Origin: Nitrospira sp.
Lineage (GTDB): Bacteria; Nitrospirota; Nitrospiria; Nitrospirales; Nitrospiraceae
Length of the DNA: 64,000 bases
Assembly: GCA_018242765.1 (NCBI GenBank)
Contig: JAFEBH010000020.1
Span: 1-64,000 of the forward strand
Direction of reading: 5' to 3'
Numbering within the stretch: the stretch's first letter is position 1; every line of letters begins with the position of its first letter. This document shows positions 1 through 8,255 of this stretch, in pieces. Made by a program: the position numbers and the translations under genes. The notes beneath the pieces were generated by a model, which worked only from the letters and a program-made list of their open reading frames with translations, was not told the DNA's origin and did not search any database.

Positions 1-256
1 CCATTTCAAGGGGAGCAGGATAGGACCTCCCCGAGAACCCAGCAGGAGTCGACGGGGTCATGGCTGGGACAACGCGGTGGCTGAATCTTTTTTCAGCAGC
101 TTGAAGAAGGAACGGATCAAGAAGCACATCTACATAACTCAAGCGATGGGCGATAGCGACGAGTACATCGAGACCTTCTATCATCGCATCCGGCGACGCA
201 GCCATCTCAGCAGGGTCAGTCCGGAGGCATTTGAAGCAGTGTCGAACAATGCTTAA
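1..256 (+). pseudogene. IS3-family transposase OrfB, C-terminal fragment
   Basis: From position 65 the plus strand reads WDNAVAESFFSSLKKE and runs in frame to a TAA at 254-256. WDNAxAESFF is the hallmark C-terminal motif of the IS3 OrfB DDE integrase, and the late catalytic Glu is the E in AESFF. Upstream of the motif the same frame stays open to the window edge but does not resemble the usual HSDRGSQY segment. It reads PSRSRRGHGWDN where the family has QRSMSRRGNCWDN. The copy is therefore either degraded or frameshifted as well as cut by the window edge. No partner OrfA is visible. Confidence 0.75.
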
Positions 257-1350
257 CGCATGTGCCCACGAAACCCTGGGAAGTCCGCTCAGGCGATAGA
301 GATCTCCAGATAGAGAAACTCTTCAACCTAGCCAAACCCTGCCATGAATCTGATCCGATACTGTACCAAATTAGATTCACATGACGCCTTTGATACCTTC
401 ATCGGCTTGTCGTGTCCAGAACAAGGAACAGAGCTCCTCTGAGCCACCACATCTAACATCTTTGATTCCAAACACTTCATAATCTCTGCGATCTTCATTC
501 AACACAAAATCAAGTTTACTGACAACCCACTTCACAAGTAATGTTGTTCCGACGCCACCCTCTGATTTCACAAACACCTCTACAAGAGGGAGAATGATGA
601 ATCGAAGAAAGATCATCAGAAAAAACACCTCAAATATCATGAAACTGCTTCGCTCGATCAGATCCTGAATGACCATTACTGACCATAGGCTTATCTATAA
701 CTTGCTCACAAATTATTTAGCGCTATAAATTTCGCAATGCAATTAATATGTATTTCAATCTATTATCTTATCTAGCTATTAGATAAATTAAATCTCCCAA
801 TCACATCTAGCAACTTCATGAATTTACCTTATCCTTCCACATCCAGCATCTGAGAAAATCATGCCAGCGGCTTAGACTTTGCATGGAAATAAACAGTCAG
901 ACTGACATAATTGCATGCATTATTACGAGTCTTTGCGTATAGAAAAGACCCCCCTTACATGGCATACTTCGCAGCATCATACTTAGCTCTAGCCAGACCA
1001 AGCATCGTGTATGATGCAAGTCTAATCAGACCAGTACAAGGCACAAGAGGAGTGTTGTGCGCGTTCTTAAGACCCCCGTGTCACACCCATAGCACTAGCT
1101 TCAGGTAGATTGATTTTTCTCTTGAGAACTGGCGGAGCGAATAGAAACTGATTGTTAAACCTCACAAGGTACAAGATAAGGTCTTCTGGATGACTCCTCA
1201 CAAAAAGTTTCTGGATCAGCGCGTCTTCTACCAGCAACACCGATCCCGATATCCCTTTCCTGTATCATAAACAGACTGGCTCAAGCCCGTGAGAGATAGC
1301 TACACGAACACGCAATTATCACCAATAGCACAAAGGGGATCACAGTTGCC
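257..1350. other. AT-rich intergenic region, no convincing gene
   Basis: Nearly 1.1 kb, clearly richer in A+T than the rest of the window (especially 700-840), lies between the transposase remnant and the response regulator. The only ORF of note is a leftward 99-codon frame at 377-676. Its N-terminal half is hydrophobic (FMIFEVFFLMIFLRFIILPL), it has no clear Shine-Dalgarno sequence, and I recognise no family. I regard it as doubtful. I see no RNA gene here. Confidence 0.5.
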
Positions 1351-2034
1351 ATGAACAACGCCATTCTTCCATCGCTAACGATAGCGATTGTTAGCGGTCA
1401 TCACCTAGCGAGGTTGGGATTGCAGAGAATTTTTGAGAGTAGAGCGACTCGCCGCATCATCATTCAGCAGTACCAGCGTATCACTCCTGACCTCTCCCTT
1501 CCAGAGCTCCGCCCAGACGTCTTTATCCTCGATATGGAGACCGAGCGAGACACTATGGGAGCGATCAGATGGATTCGCACATCCTCTCCGACGAGCAAAA
1601 TCCTGCTACTGAGCGGATTTGAAGAAAAAAACCGTATGCACGAAGCCTTTGAATGCGGTGTGGACGGAGTAATGCTGAAGATACAACCGCCAGAGGTTGT
1701 GTTGGCTATGATTGATTCGCTCTCCCCTTCCCCTTGTCACCACACCCACCTCGTGCAGGATGTAATGAAAGGCACAGACCTTAAACGGACTTTCATTTCG
1801 AATCCCCCTATAGAAAGACGATACGCGTCCTGGCCCGATGGCCTAACAGAGCGAGAACACGAGATTATTAAGTTGCTCCGTCAAGGCCTATCAAATAAAG
1901 ACATTGCTCACGCCCTTTCTATTTCTGATAGTACGGTACGACACCATTTGACCAATATTTTCGACAAAGTCGGTGTGCCAAATCGACAGAAACTCCTCGT
2001 CCATGCACAAACGGTTCGCTCCTTCTCTGACTAA
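1351..2034 (+). CDS. NarL/LuxR-type response regulator with atypical receiver
   Basis: This 227-residue protein has an N-terminal receiver-like domain (about 8-135) and a C-terminal LuxR-type helix-turn-helix (about 165-220: LTEREHEIIKLL, GLSNKDIAHAL, STVRHHLTNIF). The candidate phospho-acceptor Asp61 (FILDME), the Ser of LLLSG and the Lys of VMLK are present. The acidic pair that binds Mg2+ in true receivers (VDDH) is replaced by Ser15-Gly16 (VSGHH). This suggests phosphorylation-independent or weakened switching. No sensor kinase is adjacent, so it is an orphan. It lies between mobile debris and the tRNA-Phe integration site and could belong to either. Confidence 0.9.
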   Translation: MNNAILPSLTIAIVSGHHLARLGLQRIFESRATRRIIIQQYQRITPDLSLPELRPDVFILDMETERDTMGAIRWIRTSSPTSKILLLSGFEEKNRMHEAFECGVDGVMLKIQPPEVVLAMIDSLSPSPCHHTHLVQDVMKGTDLKRTFISNPPIERRYASWPDGLTEREHEIIKLLRQGLSNKDIAHALSISDSTVRHHLTNIFDKVGVPNRQKLLVHAQTVRSFSD

Positions 2035-2231
2035 CACACTACCACCAAGTTACTTTCAACTTTGTTGACGACACGACAGAATCAACAGTTGTACGATCTC
2101 ATGATTTTCTGAGCTTTCTAGCCCATAAAAATGGTAGAAGTCAGACATACGATCTTGGTAATATGCGAAGAATGAACGGTCATTTACGTGGCAGCTGACA
2201 ATCCTTCATCGTAAGATCGGATCCCCACAGT

Positions 2232-2307
2232 GCCGAGGTAGCTCAGTTGGCAGAGCACAGCCCTGAAAAGGCTGGTGTCGACAGTTCGATTCTGTCCCTC
2301 GGCACCA
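2232..2307 (+). tRNA. tRNA-Phe (anticodon GAA)
   Basis: The 7-bp acceptor stem GCCGAGG/CCTCGGC (2232-2238 with 2297-2303) closes a standard cloverleaf. The D-arm reads GCTCAGTTGG, the anticodon stem CAGCC/GGCTG has loop CTGAAAA (anticodon GAA), the T-loop reads TTCGATT, and CCA is encoded at 2305-2307. The 3' end of the gene is the left attachment site of the island that follows, so integration restores an intact tRNA. Confidence 0.97.
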
Positions 2308-2309
2308 CA
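2291..2309 (+). repeat. attL: 19-bp direct repeat, tRNA-Phe 3' end
   Basis: tctgtccctcggcaccaca is identical to 16825-16843. It covers the 3' T-stem, the acceptor strand and CCA of tRNA-Phe. Such identity segments are the usual crossover sites of tRNA-targeting tyrosine integrases, and the integrase begins 84 bp away. Confidence 0.93.
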
Positions 2310-2392
2310 ATTCCCCCTACCCCTTTAAAACCAGCTAGTTAGCATTCAAGTCCGTCCTTGGGGCCGATACCGGTACGGTATTTTGGCGCTCT

Positions 2393-3976
2393 ATGGGTAC
2401 GGTATTCCTTCGTGGTCGCTACTATTCGAGGGTCTTTGTCCCCGCTGATCTGCGCCCTCTCATCGGTCGTGTCGAGATTCGGAAGAGTCTTAGGACGGTC
2501 ATGTACCGTGATGCTAAGCTTCTGTCGTACCGGTGGGAAGGGCGGTTGTCGCACCTCTTCACCACGCTACGGACGAAGGGGCTTTCCATGACCCTTGAGC
2601 AGATCAAGCGGTTGGTTCAGACCTATATCGATGAGGAACTTGAGGGCCAAGAGGCTTGGCGCATGTCGCTGAAGAACGGCGGCGACGATGACCAGAAAGA
2701 CACCTTGGACATGGTCCTCACAGATCGTCTTGCTGAGACCACTGAGCACCTACAACGGAACGATTATCGAATGGTCTCAAAGAAAGTAGATGACCTGCTA
2801 CAGCGACACAAGAGGACAGTACCCAAGACTTCAGAGGCCTATCATCGACTCTGTCGGGAACTCCTCAAGGCTGAGCAGTATATCTTGAAGCGTGAGCTAG
2901 ATAGGCACGATGGGCACTACTGGAAAGAGTTCGACCAAGGGACCACCCGCGAACACCCACAACCTGAAACCGTCCGCCTCATCTCCGAGGCCTTGGAGGA
3001 TTATTTCAAACATTATGAACACCGTGACAAGCGCACGAACCACGAGAAGCGGGTGATCTTCACCAGGTTCATCGATAGCCTAGGCGGTGATCGTCCCTTG
3101 CAAGACGTGGTCAAGGCGGACTGTATCCGGTTCCGTGATCAATACAGCCGTCTGCCGAAACGTGTCCCAAACGATCTCCGGGGAAAGACGCTGGGGGATG
3201 TCTTAAGGGCGGTAGCGGAGGCACCCTACCAGGCCGTCACCAAGACCACGGTCAACCTTGCCCTCGACGATGTGCGACACTTCTTCCAATGGGCGCTGAA
3301 ACAGGATTACTACCTTGGGAAGAATCCAGTTGATGGGATTGCCTACGAAGGCACGAAGCAAAACTCCTACGATGCCTTTACCGATGCCGATCTGAAGGCT
3401 ATCTTCTCGTCACCAGGTTTCACCCAAGAGCGAACAGGGAAACATCCGGAACGGTACTGGCTGATCTTGCTCCTTGCGTTCACAGGGGCAAGGCGGGAAG
3501 AGGTCGCACAATTACGCCAGGACGATATCAAGACAGAAGATGGTGTCTACTACTACGTCAACATCACCGACGATCTTGAGCAAGGCAAGCGGGTGAAGAA
3601 TGCGCATAGCAAGAGGCGTGTCCCGATTCATTCAAGGTTGATAGATCTTGGTTTCCTTGAGTTTGTCGCCACTCGACCGAACAGACTGTTTAGAACGAAA
3701 GAGAAGACCAAGGGCCGGGACACGGTAGGCGATGCTGTCGGGAAGTGGTTCAATCGATTGAAGGCAGAGGTTGGCGTACATGGCCGCAAACCCCTGCATT
3801 CCTTCAGGCACACCATGGTGACTCGCTTAACCTCGGCGGGTGTCCCACAAGACATGAGAGAAATTCTCGTAGGACACGCGAGCGCCGGAGTTCATGGGGC
3901 TATCTATACCCATCGGGAAGAGATCACGTTGACCTTGTTGAGAGAACACCTGGAGAAGTTACGATTGCCGATCTAG
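2393..3976 (+). CDS. Tyrosine recombinase (island integrase)
   Basis: This 527-residue protein probably catalyses site-specific integration and excision at the tRNA-Phe 3' end. The N-terminus (RGRYYSRVFVPADLRPLIGR) resembles the DNA-binding head of phage integrases that begin with a 'kRG..Y..R..iP.dLr' motif. A SAM-like core-binding region covers about 195-310. The catalytic domain shows Arg367 (LAFTGAR), His469-x-x-Arg472 (HSFRH), His495 (VGH) and the nucleophile Tyr505, so the catalytic set is complete. No clear Shine-Dalgarno sequence precedes the chosen ATG. The 3' end overlaps the convergent nuclease gene by 18 bp. Confidence 0.96.
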   Translation: MGTVFLRGRYYSRVFVPADLRPLIGRVEIRKSLRTVMYRDAKLLSYRWEGRLSHLFTTLRTKGLSMTLEQIKRLVQTYIDEELEGQEAWRMSLKNGGDDDQKDTLDMVLTDRLAETTEHLQRNDYRMVSKKVDDLLQRHKRTVPKTSEAYHRLCRELLKAEQYILKRELDRHDGHYWKEFDQGTTREHPQPETVRLISEALEDYFKHYEHRDKRTNHEKRVIFTRFIDSLGGDRPLQDVVKADCIRFRDQYSRLPKRVPNDLRGKTLGDVLRAVAEAPYQAVTKTTVNLALDDVRHFFQWALKQDYYLGKNPVDGIAYEGTKQNSYDAFTDADLKAIFSSPGFTQERTGKHPERYWLILLLAFTGARREEVAQLRQDDIKTEDGVYYYVNITDDLEQGKRVKNAHSKRRVPIHSRLIDLGFLEFVATRPNRLFRTKEKTKGRDTVGDAVGKWFNRLKAEVGVHGRKPLHSFRHTMVTRLTSAGVPQDMREILVGHASAGVHGAIYTHREEITLTLLREHLEKLRLPI

Positions 3977-4417
3977 CCCGTACTCCCGTAAGAATTCGGC
4001 GGCTCTCCTCAGCTTCTCGACATCATCCCCGAAGTGTCCCAAGGCAATATTGCAGCGAGTACACAGCAACCCGCGTACTTGACCTGTCTTATGGTCATGA
4101 TCGACGGCAAGGCGCTTGCCATTGACCATATCGGGAGCTGCACAGATTGCACACACATGGCCTTGAGCATCGAGCATACCGTTGTAGGTTGCTAGTCCGA
4201 TCCGGTAACGGTTCTTCAGGTGGTGATGCTGTCGGCCTTCAGGGTGTTCCTTGTGGCGCTTCCGTGAACTGGCCGCACGGTTCTGCTTCACCCGTTCTGC
4301 ATGTGTAGCTCGATACCGTATGTTTCTCTCTCGGGTTTGTTCCCTGATCTTCTCAGGATCTTGTTGACGATAGCCACGCTCTCTGATTCGTTTCGCTGCC
4401 AGTTGTGCTTGAGTCAT
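3959..4417 (-). CDS. Endonuclease VII-like HNH nuclease
   Basis: This 152-residue protein has a very basic N-terminal half (many Arg, Lys and Gln) and a C-terminal zinc/HNH fold. Cys89-x-x-Cys92 is followed by LAVDHDHKTG (Asp106, His107, Asp108, His109) and by Cys119-x-x-Cys122 with NIALGHFGDD. This is the signature of phage T4 endonuclease VII relatives, which resolve branched DNA. A strong Shine-Dalgarno sequence (aggaggggg) precedes the ATG. It is the last gene of the leftward train. Within the element it could process recombination or replication intermediates, or act as a homing-type nuclease. Confidence 0.9.
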   Translation of the reverse strand: MTQAQLAAKRIRERGYRQQDPEKIREQTRERNIRYRATHAERVKQNRAASSRKRHKEHPEGRQHHHLKNRYRIGLATYNGMLDAQGHVCAICAAPDMVNGKRLAVDHDHKTGQVRGLLCTRCNIALGHFGDDVEKLRRAAEFLREYGLDRQS

Positions 4418-4501
4418 GTTCTCCCCCTCCTAGAAAATAGAAAGGGCCTGCCCTGCCATACGACAAGACAAGCCCTGTGTGTGTGTGTGATGGTGGCGAC
4501 C

Positions 4502-4807
4502 TTATTTCATCTCGGTTCGAACGCTTCCGCTCACAAGTTTCGTAATGCGTTCGTCTTCATTTTCCTTGATCACTTTGCCAACTTCCTTTGTGACGGGTGC
4601 GAGACCTACCGGCGGCGCGGCGACTACCGGGACATGACCTGGTAAATATTCAACTGGCTTCCCACCAAGATAGTCCGTCCTGGTCGTGCCATTACTCGAC
4701 ACACTGACCTTCTCATCTCGGGTCTGCTTGATCACTTCCACGGTGACAGGGGTTGCTGCCCGTTCCGCTTGCTTCACTTGTTCGTGTAGTTCTTCGAGGT
4801 ATGTCAT
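4502..4807 (-). CDS. Small hydrophilic protein, unknown function
   Basis: 101 residues, no recognised family. An N-terminal amphipathic stretch (YLEELHEQVKQAERAATPVT) is followed by low-complexity sequence rich in Val, Thr, Lys and Pro. No membrane segment is visible. The start is fixed by aggag ten bases upstream of the ATG. It is the third gene of a tight trio with the coiled-coil gene and the 30-residue membrane protein upstream, separated from the latter by 6 bp. About 85 bp with a short GT repeat separate it from the nuclease gene downstream. Confidence 0.7.
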   Translation of the reverse strand: MTYLEELHEQVKQAERAATPVTVEVIKQTRDEKVSVSSNGTTRTDYLGGKPVEYLPGHVPVVAAPPVGLAPVTKEVGKVIKENEDERITKLVSGSVRTEMK

Positions 4808-4813
4808 GGTTGG

Positions 4814-4906
4814 TTATCTCCTAGGCCGAAGCCGGTTTAAAACGTCATAGACGATGTAGACCACCTGCGCTGCAATGAAAAGATAAAGGCTCAACGCGAT
4901 ACCCAT
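4814..4906 (-). CDS. 30-residue single-TM microprotein
   Basis: The frame reads MGIALSLYLFIAAQVVYIVY and then a basic tail (DVLNRLRPRR). It is one predicted transmembrane helix with a positively charged C-terminus. Its ATG follows the stop of the upstream coiled-coil gene by 2 bp (TGATCATG), so translation is probably coupled. The next gene's Shine-Dalgarno sequence overlaps its stop codon. Very small phage membrane proteins can be holin-, antiholin- or regulator-like, but nothing here assigns a role. Confidence 0.6.
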   Translation of the reverse strand: MGIALSLYLFIAAQVVYIVYDVLNRLRPRR

Positions 4907-4908
4907 GA

Positions 4909-5142
4909 TCAGTAATGGTCCTCCCGAAACGCTCCACCGACGGAGACCCCATGTCTGGGCTTCTTGGCGGGTGGCTTGGGTTCATAGAATCGCTTTTGGT
5001 AGTCCGCCTTGAGGGTATCGAGTTCTAGCCGGAGGCGGTTGACGGTCTCTCTCAGGACACCGACGGTTTGATCAAGGTGGGTGACGATATCCAGGAGGGT
5101 CTTGACGTCTTGAGGGTCTGGTTTAGGTTTGAAGAGGTTCAT
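4909..5142 (-). CDS. Short coiled-coil protein
   Basis: 77 residues. Positions about 12-50 show heptad spacing of hydrophobics (VKTLLDIVTHLDQTVGVLRE followed by TVNRLRLELDTL), typical of a short parallel coiled coil. A Pro/Lys-rich tail follows. An aaggaa Shine-Dalgarno sequence sits six bases before the ATG. It is the first gene of a three-gene unit whose promoter would lie in the repeat-rich 5143-5804 region. The function is unknown; a structural or oligomerisation role is inference only. Confidence 0.72.
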   Translation of the reverse strand: MNLFKPKPDPQDVKTLLDIVTHLDQTVGVLRETVNRLRLELDTLKADYQKRFYEPKPPAKKPRHGVSVGGAFREDHY

Positions 5143-5380
5143 AGTTTCCTTGTTTTGTTGGTTATGGGTTTGACCTTGGCTGCCGTCGCTTCCGCTCAGG
5201 AAGCCTTCGCCTAGACGGTGCTCGCAAGAGCTCGCGGCTCCTGTTGCCTTAGAACGCTGTCCTGGCTGTTGTCCCCGAAGGGAATTAATCCAGGGCTTCG
5301 GCTAAGGGTTGGTCAAGGGAGTTGACACAAAGAAGAGTGAGGAACCTGGACACACCCCACCCGAACCTAGATGTGTTGTA

Positions 5381-5460
5381 GGGTGGTCCTCAGTTGGTCG
5401 AGGGGTACCCTCAGGGTGTCGAGGGGTGTCCTCAGGTGGGTTGAGGGTGGTTATGGGTGC
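5381..5460. repeat. 3.5 tandem 21-22-bp repeats
   Basis: Units at 5381-5401, 5402-5422 and 5423-5444, plus a partial one from 5445, share the pattern ggggt-gtcctcag-gggt-ga. They are imperfect. Tandem repeats of about 20 bp next to a replication-type gene are typical of iterons. No experimental claim can be made from sequence alone. Confidence 0.6.
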
Positions 5461-5582
5461 ACCTTCATTTTTCCATAAGTGAGCCTAAACACAGGAGTTT
5501 CCTCATGTTCAAGCCCACTTCAGAAATTTAAGGGTCAGACATCATATAAGAGGTCTTCTTCTTTATGATCGTTGGCCCTTAA
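5458..5582. repeat. Two-hairpin module, copy 1
   Basis: Aligned with 5743-5868 over about 125 bp. The first element is a partial hairpin (GTGAGC...GCCCAC with inner AACA/TGTT). The second is a long hairpin with a perfect 10-bp basal stem, ttaagggtca (5528-5537) paired with tggcccttaa (5573-5582), and an upper atcat/atgat stem. The same structures occur in copy 2 with compensating changes. Confidence 0.7.
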
Positions 5583-5742
5583 GTTAGGCAACCTGGCTTA
5601 TGGTCTTACGCGGGAGGTTGACAAACGATCTCCCGCCCGAGAGTTAGTCACATAAAGTCTCTATAGAAGAGGGGGTCTTAGGAACTTATGTCTACTTCGG
5701 ACTGATGGGTGGTTGAGGATGGGTCAGGAAGGGGGTCGAGGA

Positions 5743-5868
5743 TGCACCTTCATTTTTTCGTAAGTGGGCCTAAACACAGGAGTTTCCCCATGTTCAAGCC
5801 CACTTCAAAACAAAAAGCGCCAGACATCGTATAAGAGGGTCTTCTTCTTTATGATCGTTGACGCCTTT
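5743..5868. repeat. Two-hairpin module, copy 2
   Basis: Second copy of the 5458-5582 module. Here the first hairpin pairs fully (GTGGGC with GCCCAC). In the second hairpin the basal stem changes at a central position from G-C to C-G on both sides (gcgcca with tgacgc), which preserves pairing. The right half of this copy overlaps the 3' end of the 58-residue gene at 5805-5981. Confidence 0.7.
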
Positions 5869-5981
5869 CGGTCAAGCGGCGGTAGTACGCCAGCATCCTC
5901 ATGGATGGAAAGATCATAGGGGCCAATCCTGTTTAAGGCGTACTGAGCGAGTGCTAATAAATGGTCATATCGAGCGTACAT
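5805..5981 (-). CDS. 58-residue protein, unknown
   Basis: The ATG at 5981 is chosen because aaggagg lies nine bases upstream; an upstream in-frame Met at 6059 has no such signal. The protein starts MYARYDHLLALAQYALNRIG and ends in a basic/aromatic tail encoded by the duplicated hairpin module. Its natural C-terminus may therefore have been replaced when the repeat arose. It lies downstream of the helicase gene on the same strand. No family is recognised. Confidence 0.6.
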   Translation of the reverse strand: MYARYDHLLALAQYALNRIGPYDLSIHEDAGVLPPLDRKASTIIKKKTLLYDVWRFLF

Positions 5982-6120
5982 TCGATGGTCCTCCTTGTAA
6001 GTACTGGTTCGTAGAAAACCGGCCCAAAATCTGAGGTCTAATTGAGAACGCTTTCTCAACTAGCCTCAGACTGGATTTTCATCTAAGTCCATGAAAACAT
6101 TGAAACCAACTTGGTTGCTC

Positions 6121-8145
6121 TTACCCTAAGAGCTTTGGGGTGCCAACCAAGATTGAATCAGGCTCAAGAATGAAACGCTTGTTGACCACCTTAAAAGGTG
6201 TCCCATCAATCGCCTCATCTACCACCCTTCGCCATGCCTGGCGGCTCAAGTGACTAAGCTCAGCGTTGACCTTGACGTGCCCGGCGAACATAGGGAACTG
6301 TTCCGGTATCAAGCTCTCAAGGTACTCCCTGAGTGTCACAGCTTCAGGGCTTAAGGGCTTCTTAGGTTTGTTGGTGGTGGTGGGTGTGTCCATAGGCCAC
6401 TCGTTCACCCATACCGCGCCAGGCATGACCACCCCTAAGCTTCTCCTGATGTCCTTCGCATAGTGAATAATCCATGCCTTCATCGGCTTGGCTTGTCCAT
6501 CTTCCGTGATACGACAACACCCACGGCTCAGCGCTTGGTAGACCGTATGGACCACTTCAGACTGAACCAGTTGTTGCGCGGTCTTTTTAGTCAGTCTCTC
6601 ATGGTCTCCACCATCACAGGTCGCCACGTACTGAGGAACGACGTCGTCTTCATCTCTGTGTAGAATGCCTACTAGGATGACGTTCTGTACGTGCGAGAAG
6701 TCATTCAACGAGGTCTCTTGACCAAAGGTGAGAATACACACCCTTGGTTTGTTGACCAAGACAGGCTTACCCTCATGGTCGTACTCCAAGACCGGTACGG
6801 TTGCCGTCAGGTCTACACCGGCTTGTCTGAGCTTGGTTTCGAGGATGTGTTGGTAGGTGTGTTGTGAGTACTGTTGAGGTTTGAACACAAAGAACAACAT
6901 GGCTTCGTCTACGGGTATCTGTGTTGCCACTTTGACCACCCGACGAACGACCTGTTGCTCGGCCTTCTTTTGCTCGAGCCATTCGTCTTGAGGTTTATCG
7001 GGCTTTTTGCCGTAGAAGTCTTTCCTCATTGATTCACGGCCACTGTGTCGGCACCATTGGTGTATGGTCACATGGTCGTACTTCTTGGCGTCATGGAACG
7101 ACACAAGCCCCTCGGCAAATGTTGGTACGTCTTCCTCGACACGCTTTAAGGTCGCGTCTGCCTGTTCAAGTTCACGGATCGGAAAGCTCGCATCCAAAAT
7201 GACCATAGACGGAATCATCTCTTCACTGGGGATTGTTGGGGTATACCAGACTAACCCGCCAGTCTGACTATTAACCGGATAGACACGAACCTTTTGATTG
7301 AAGAATCCTAGACTGGCTAACGTCCCTTGGTGGAGCAGTCGCCGGTATTCGTGTTGCTTCGCCAATGCGGTCCACTTGATGACGGTCTCTAAGGAAACCG
7401 GCGGTAAGACTGTGTACCGTGTCTTTCCCCTCTCCCGTGCAATACCAAGTTCACTTTTGAGAAGGGCGCTGTACTGTTGAAAGCCGTTGGCCATATCCGT
7501 GAGGTCTGGATATTCTCCAGCTAATCCGCTCAGTGTTCCTGCTGCACCGATGAAGCTGTGTAGGTTCAGCTTCCAGTATTCAGAGGCCACTAAGGATTCA
7601 TCCCATATCATGAGTTGTCGCCGGTTGCCGTGGTAGGTGAAGTACTCAGAGAATTTGTCAATGTCTTTCACCCGCTCTTGCGTCACCAGGACATAAGGCC
7701 GATTTTGGTTCCCGGTGGTCGCTGGTTCAGACGCGTAGTCACTATCTCGTACACAACGCATAGGGTCGTTGGCGTCGTACTTCTTGGAGTGGAATAGCCC
7801 GATCTTCTCTTTCGGGACACCGGCGGCTTGGAGATCTCGGTAGAGGCGACAGAGGGCTTCAACCTGCGTGGCTGCCGTGGCCGTCCCGACACCGGTAATT
7901 TCTTGGGCTTCAAGGGTGCGATGGAGGGCGATGACCGCCGTGGTCTTTCCCATGCCGGTTGCTAAGGGCCACGGGTAACGCCCAACGGTGTGTCCAGCGG
8001 CTATGCCTACGAGCATCCGCATGAGTTCCCGTAGGATGGTCCGCTGAGTGTCGTTGGGTTTGTTCCCGTAGCGTTCGAGGGTGGTCATGTGCCACCGATG
8101 GGCTTCAAGGGTAACGGTCTCTAGATTGTCTTTGGTGAGTTTCAT
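6121..8145 (-). CDS. Superfamily 2 helicase/ATPase of the element
   Basis: This 674-residue protein probably couples ATP hydrolysis to DNA or RNA unwinding in replication or mobilisation of the island. Motif I is ATGMGKTT (Lys67) and motif II is MIWDES (Asp182-Glu183, a DExx box). A late QALSRGCCR matches SF2 motif VI (Q-x-x-s-R-g-x-R). A central insertion separates the two RecA-like halves, and the C-terminal ~90 residues look like a separate small domain. The ATG at 8145 has aagg six bases upstream; a GTG at 8193 in frame would add 16 residues without a ribosome site. It is the largest gene of the element. Confidence 0.88.
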   Translation of the reverse strand: MKLTKDNLETVTLEAHRWHMTTLERYGNKPNDTQRTILRELMRMLVGIAAGHTVGRYPWPLATGMGKTTAVIALHRTLEAQEITGVGTATAATQVEALCRLYRDLQAAGVPKEKIGLFHSKKYDANDPMRCVRDSDYASEPATTGNQNRPYVLVTQERVKDIDKFSEYFTYHGNRRQLMIWDESLVASEYWKLNLHSFIGAAGTLSGLAGEYPDLTDMANGFQQYSALLKSELGIARERGKTRYTVLPPVSLETVIKWTALAKQHEYRRLLHQGTLASLGFFNQKVRVYPVNSQTGGLVWYTPTIPSEEMIPSMVILDASFPIRELEQADATLKRVEEDVPTFAEGLVSFHDAKKYDHVTIHQWCRHSGRESMRKDFYGKKPDKPQDEWLEQKKAEQQVVRRVVKVATQIPVDEAMLFFVFKPQQYSQHTYQHILETKLRQAGVDLTATVPVLEYDHEGKPVLVNKPRVCILTFGQETSLNDFSHVQNVILVGILHRDEDDVVPQYVATCDGGDHERLTKKTAQQLVQSEVVHTVYQALSRGCCRITEDGQAKPMKAWIIHYAKDIRRSLGVVMPGAVWVNEWPMDTPTTTNKPKKPLSPEAVTLREYLESLIPEQFPMFAGHVKVNAELSHLSRQAWRRVVDEAIDGTPFKVVNKRFILEPDSILVGTPKLLG

Positions 8146-8255
8146 TTGGTGCCTTGTTCTTTCTTTGGTAAAAAGTGGGTAGATGTTTACCACGGGGAAC
8201 GACCCGTCCCTACTCTCACGATGCTAGAGCATCTACCCGTTAGGGTTCGTTGTTG

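Larger units (their letters stand above)
5143..5804. other. Non-coding, repeat- and hairpin-rich segment (candidate origin or structured RNA)
   Basis: About 660 bp without a supported gene. It holds GC-rich palindromes (gctcgcaagagctcgcgg at 5219-5236), 3.5 tandem 21-22-bp repeats (5381-5460), a two-hairpin module at 5458-5582 whose second copy starts at 5743, and an isolated 7-bp-stem hairpin (5610-5616 with 5630-5636). The helicase gene and one tiny gene lie just to the right. The arrangement fits an iteron-type replication origin or a regulatory RNA zone. Confidence 0.6.

Noticed and set aside
911..1108. 65-codon ORF in the AT-rich region
   Set aside because: No ribosome site, no family, unlike local coding pattern.
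4469..4482. GT dinucleotide run
   Set aside because: Short simple repeat in a non-coding gap with no associated gene or signal.
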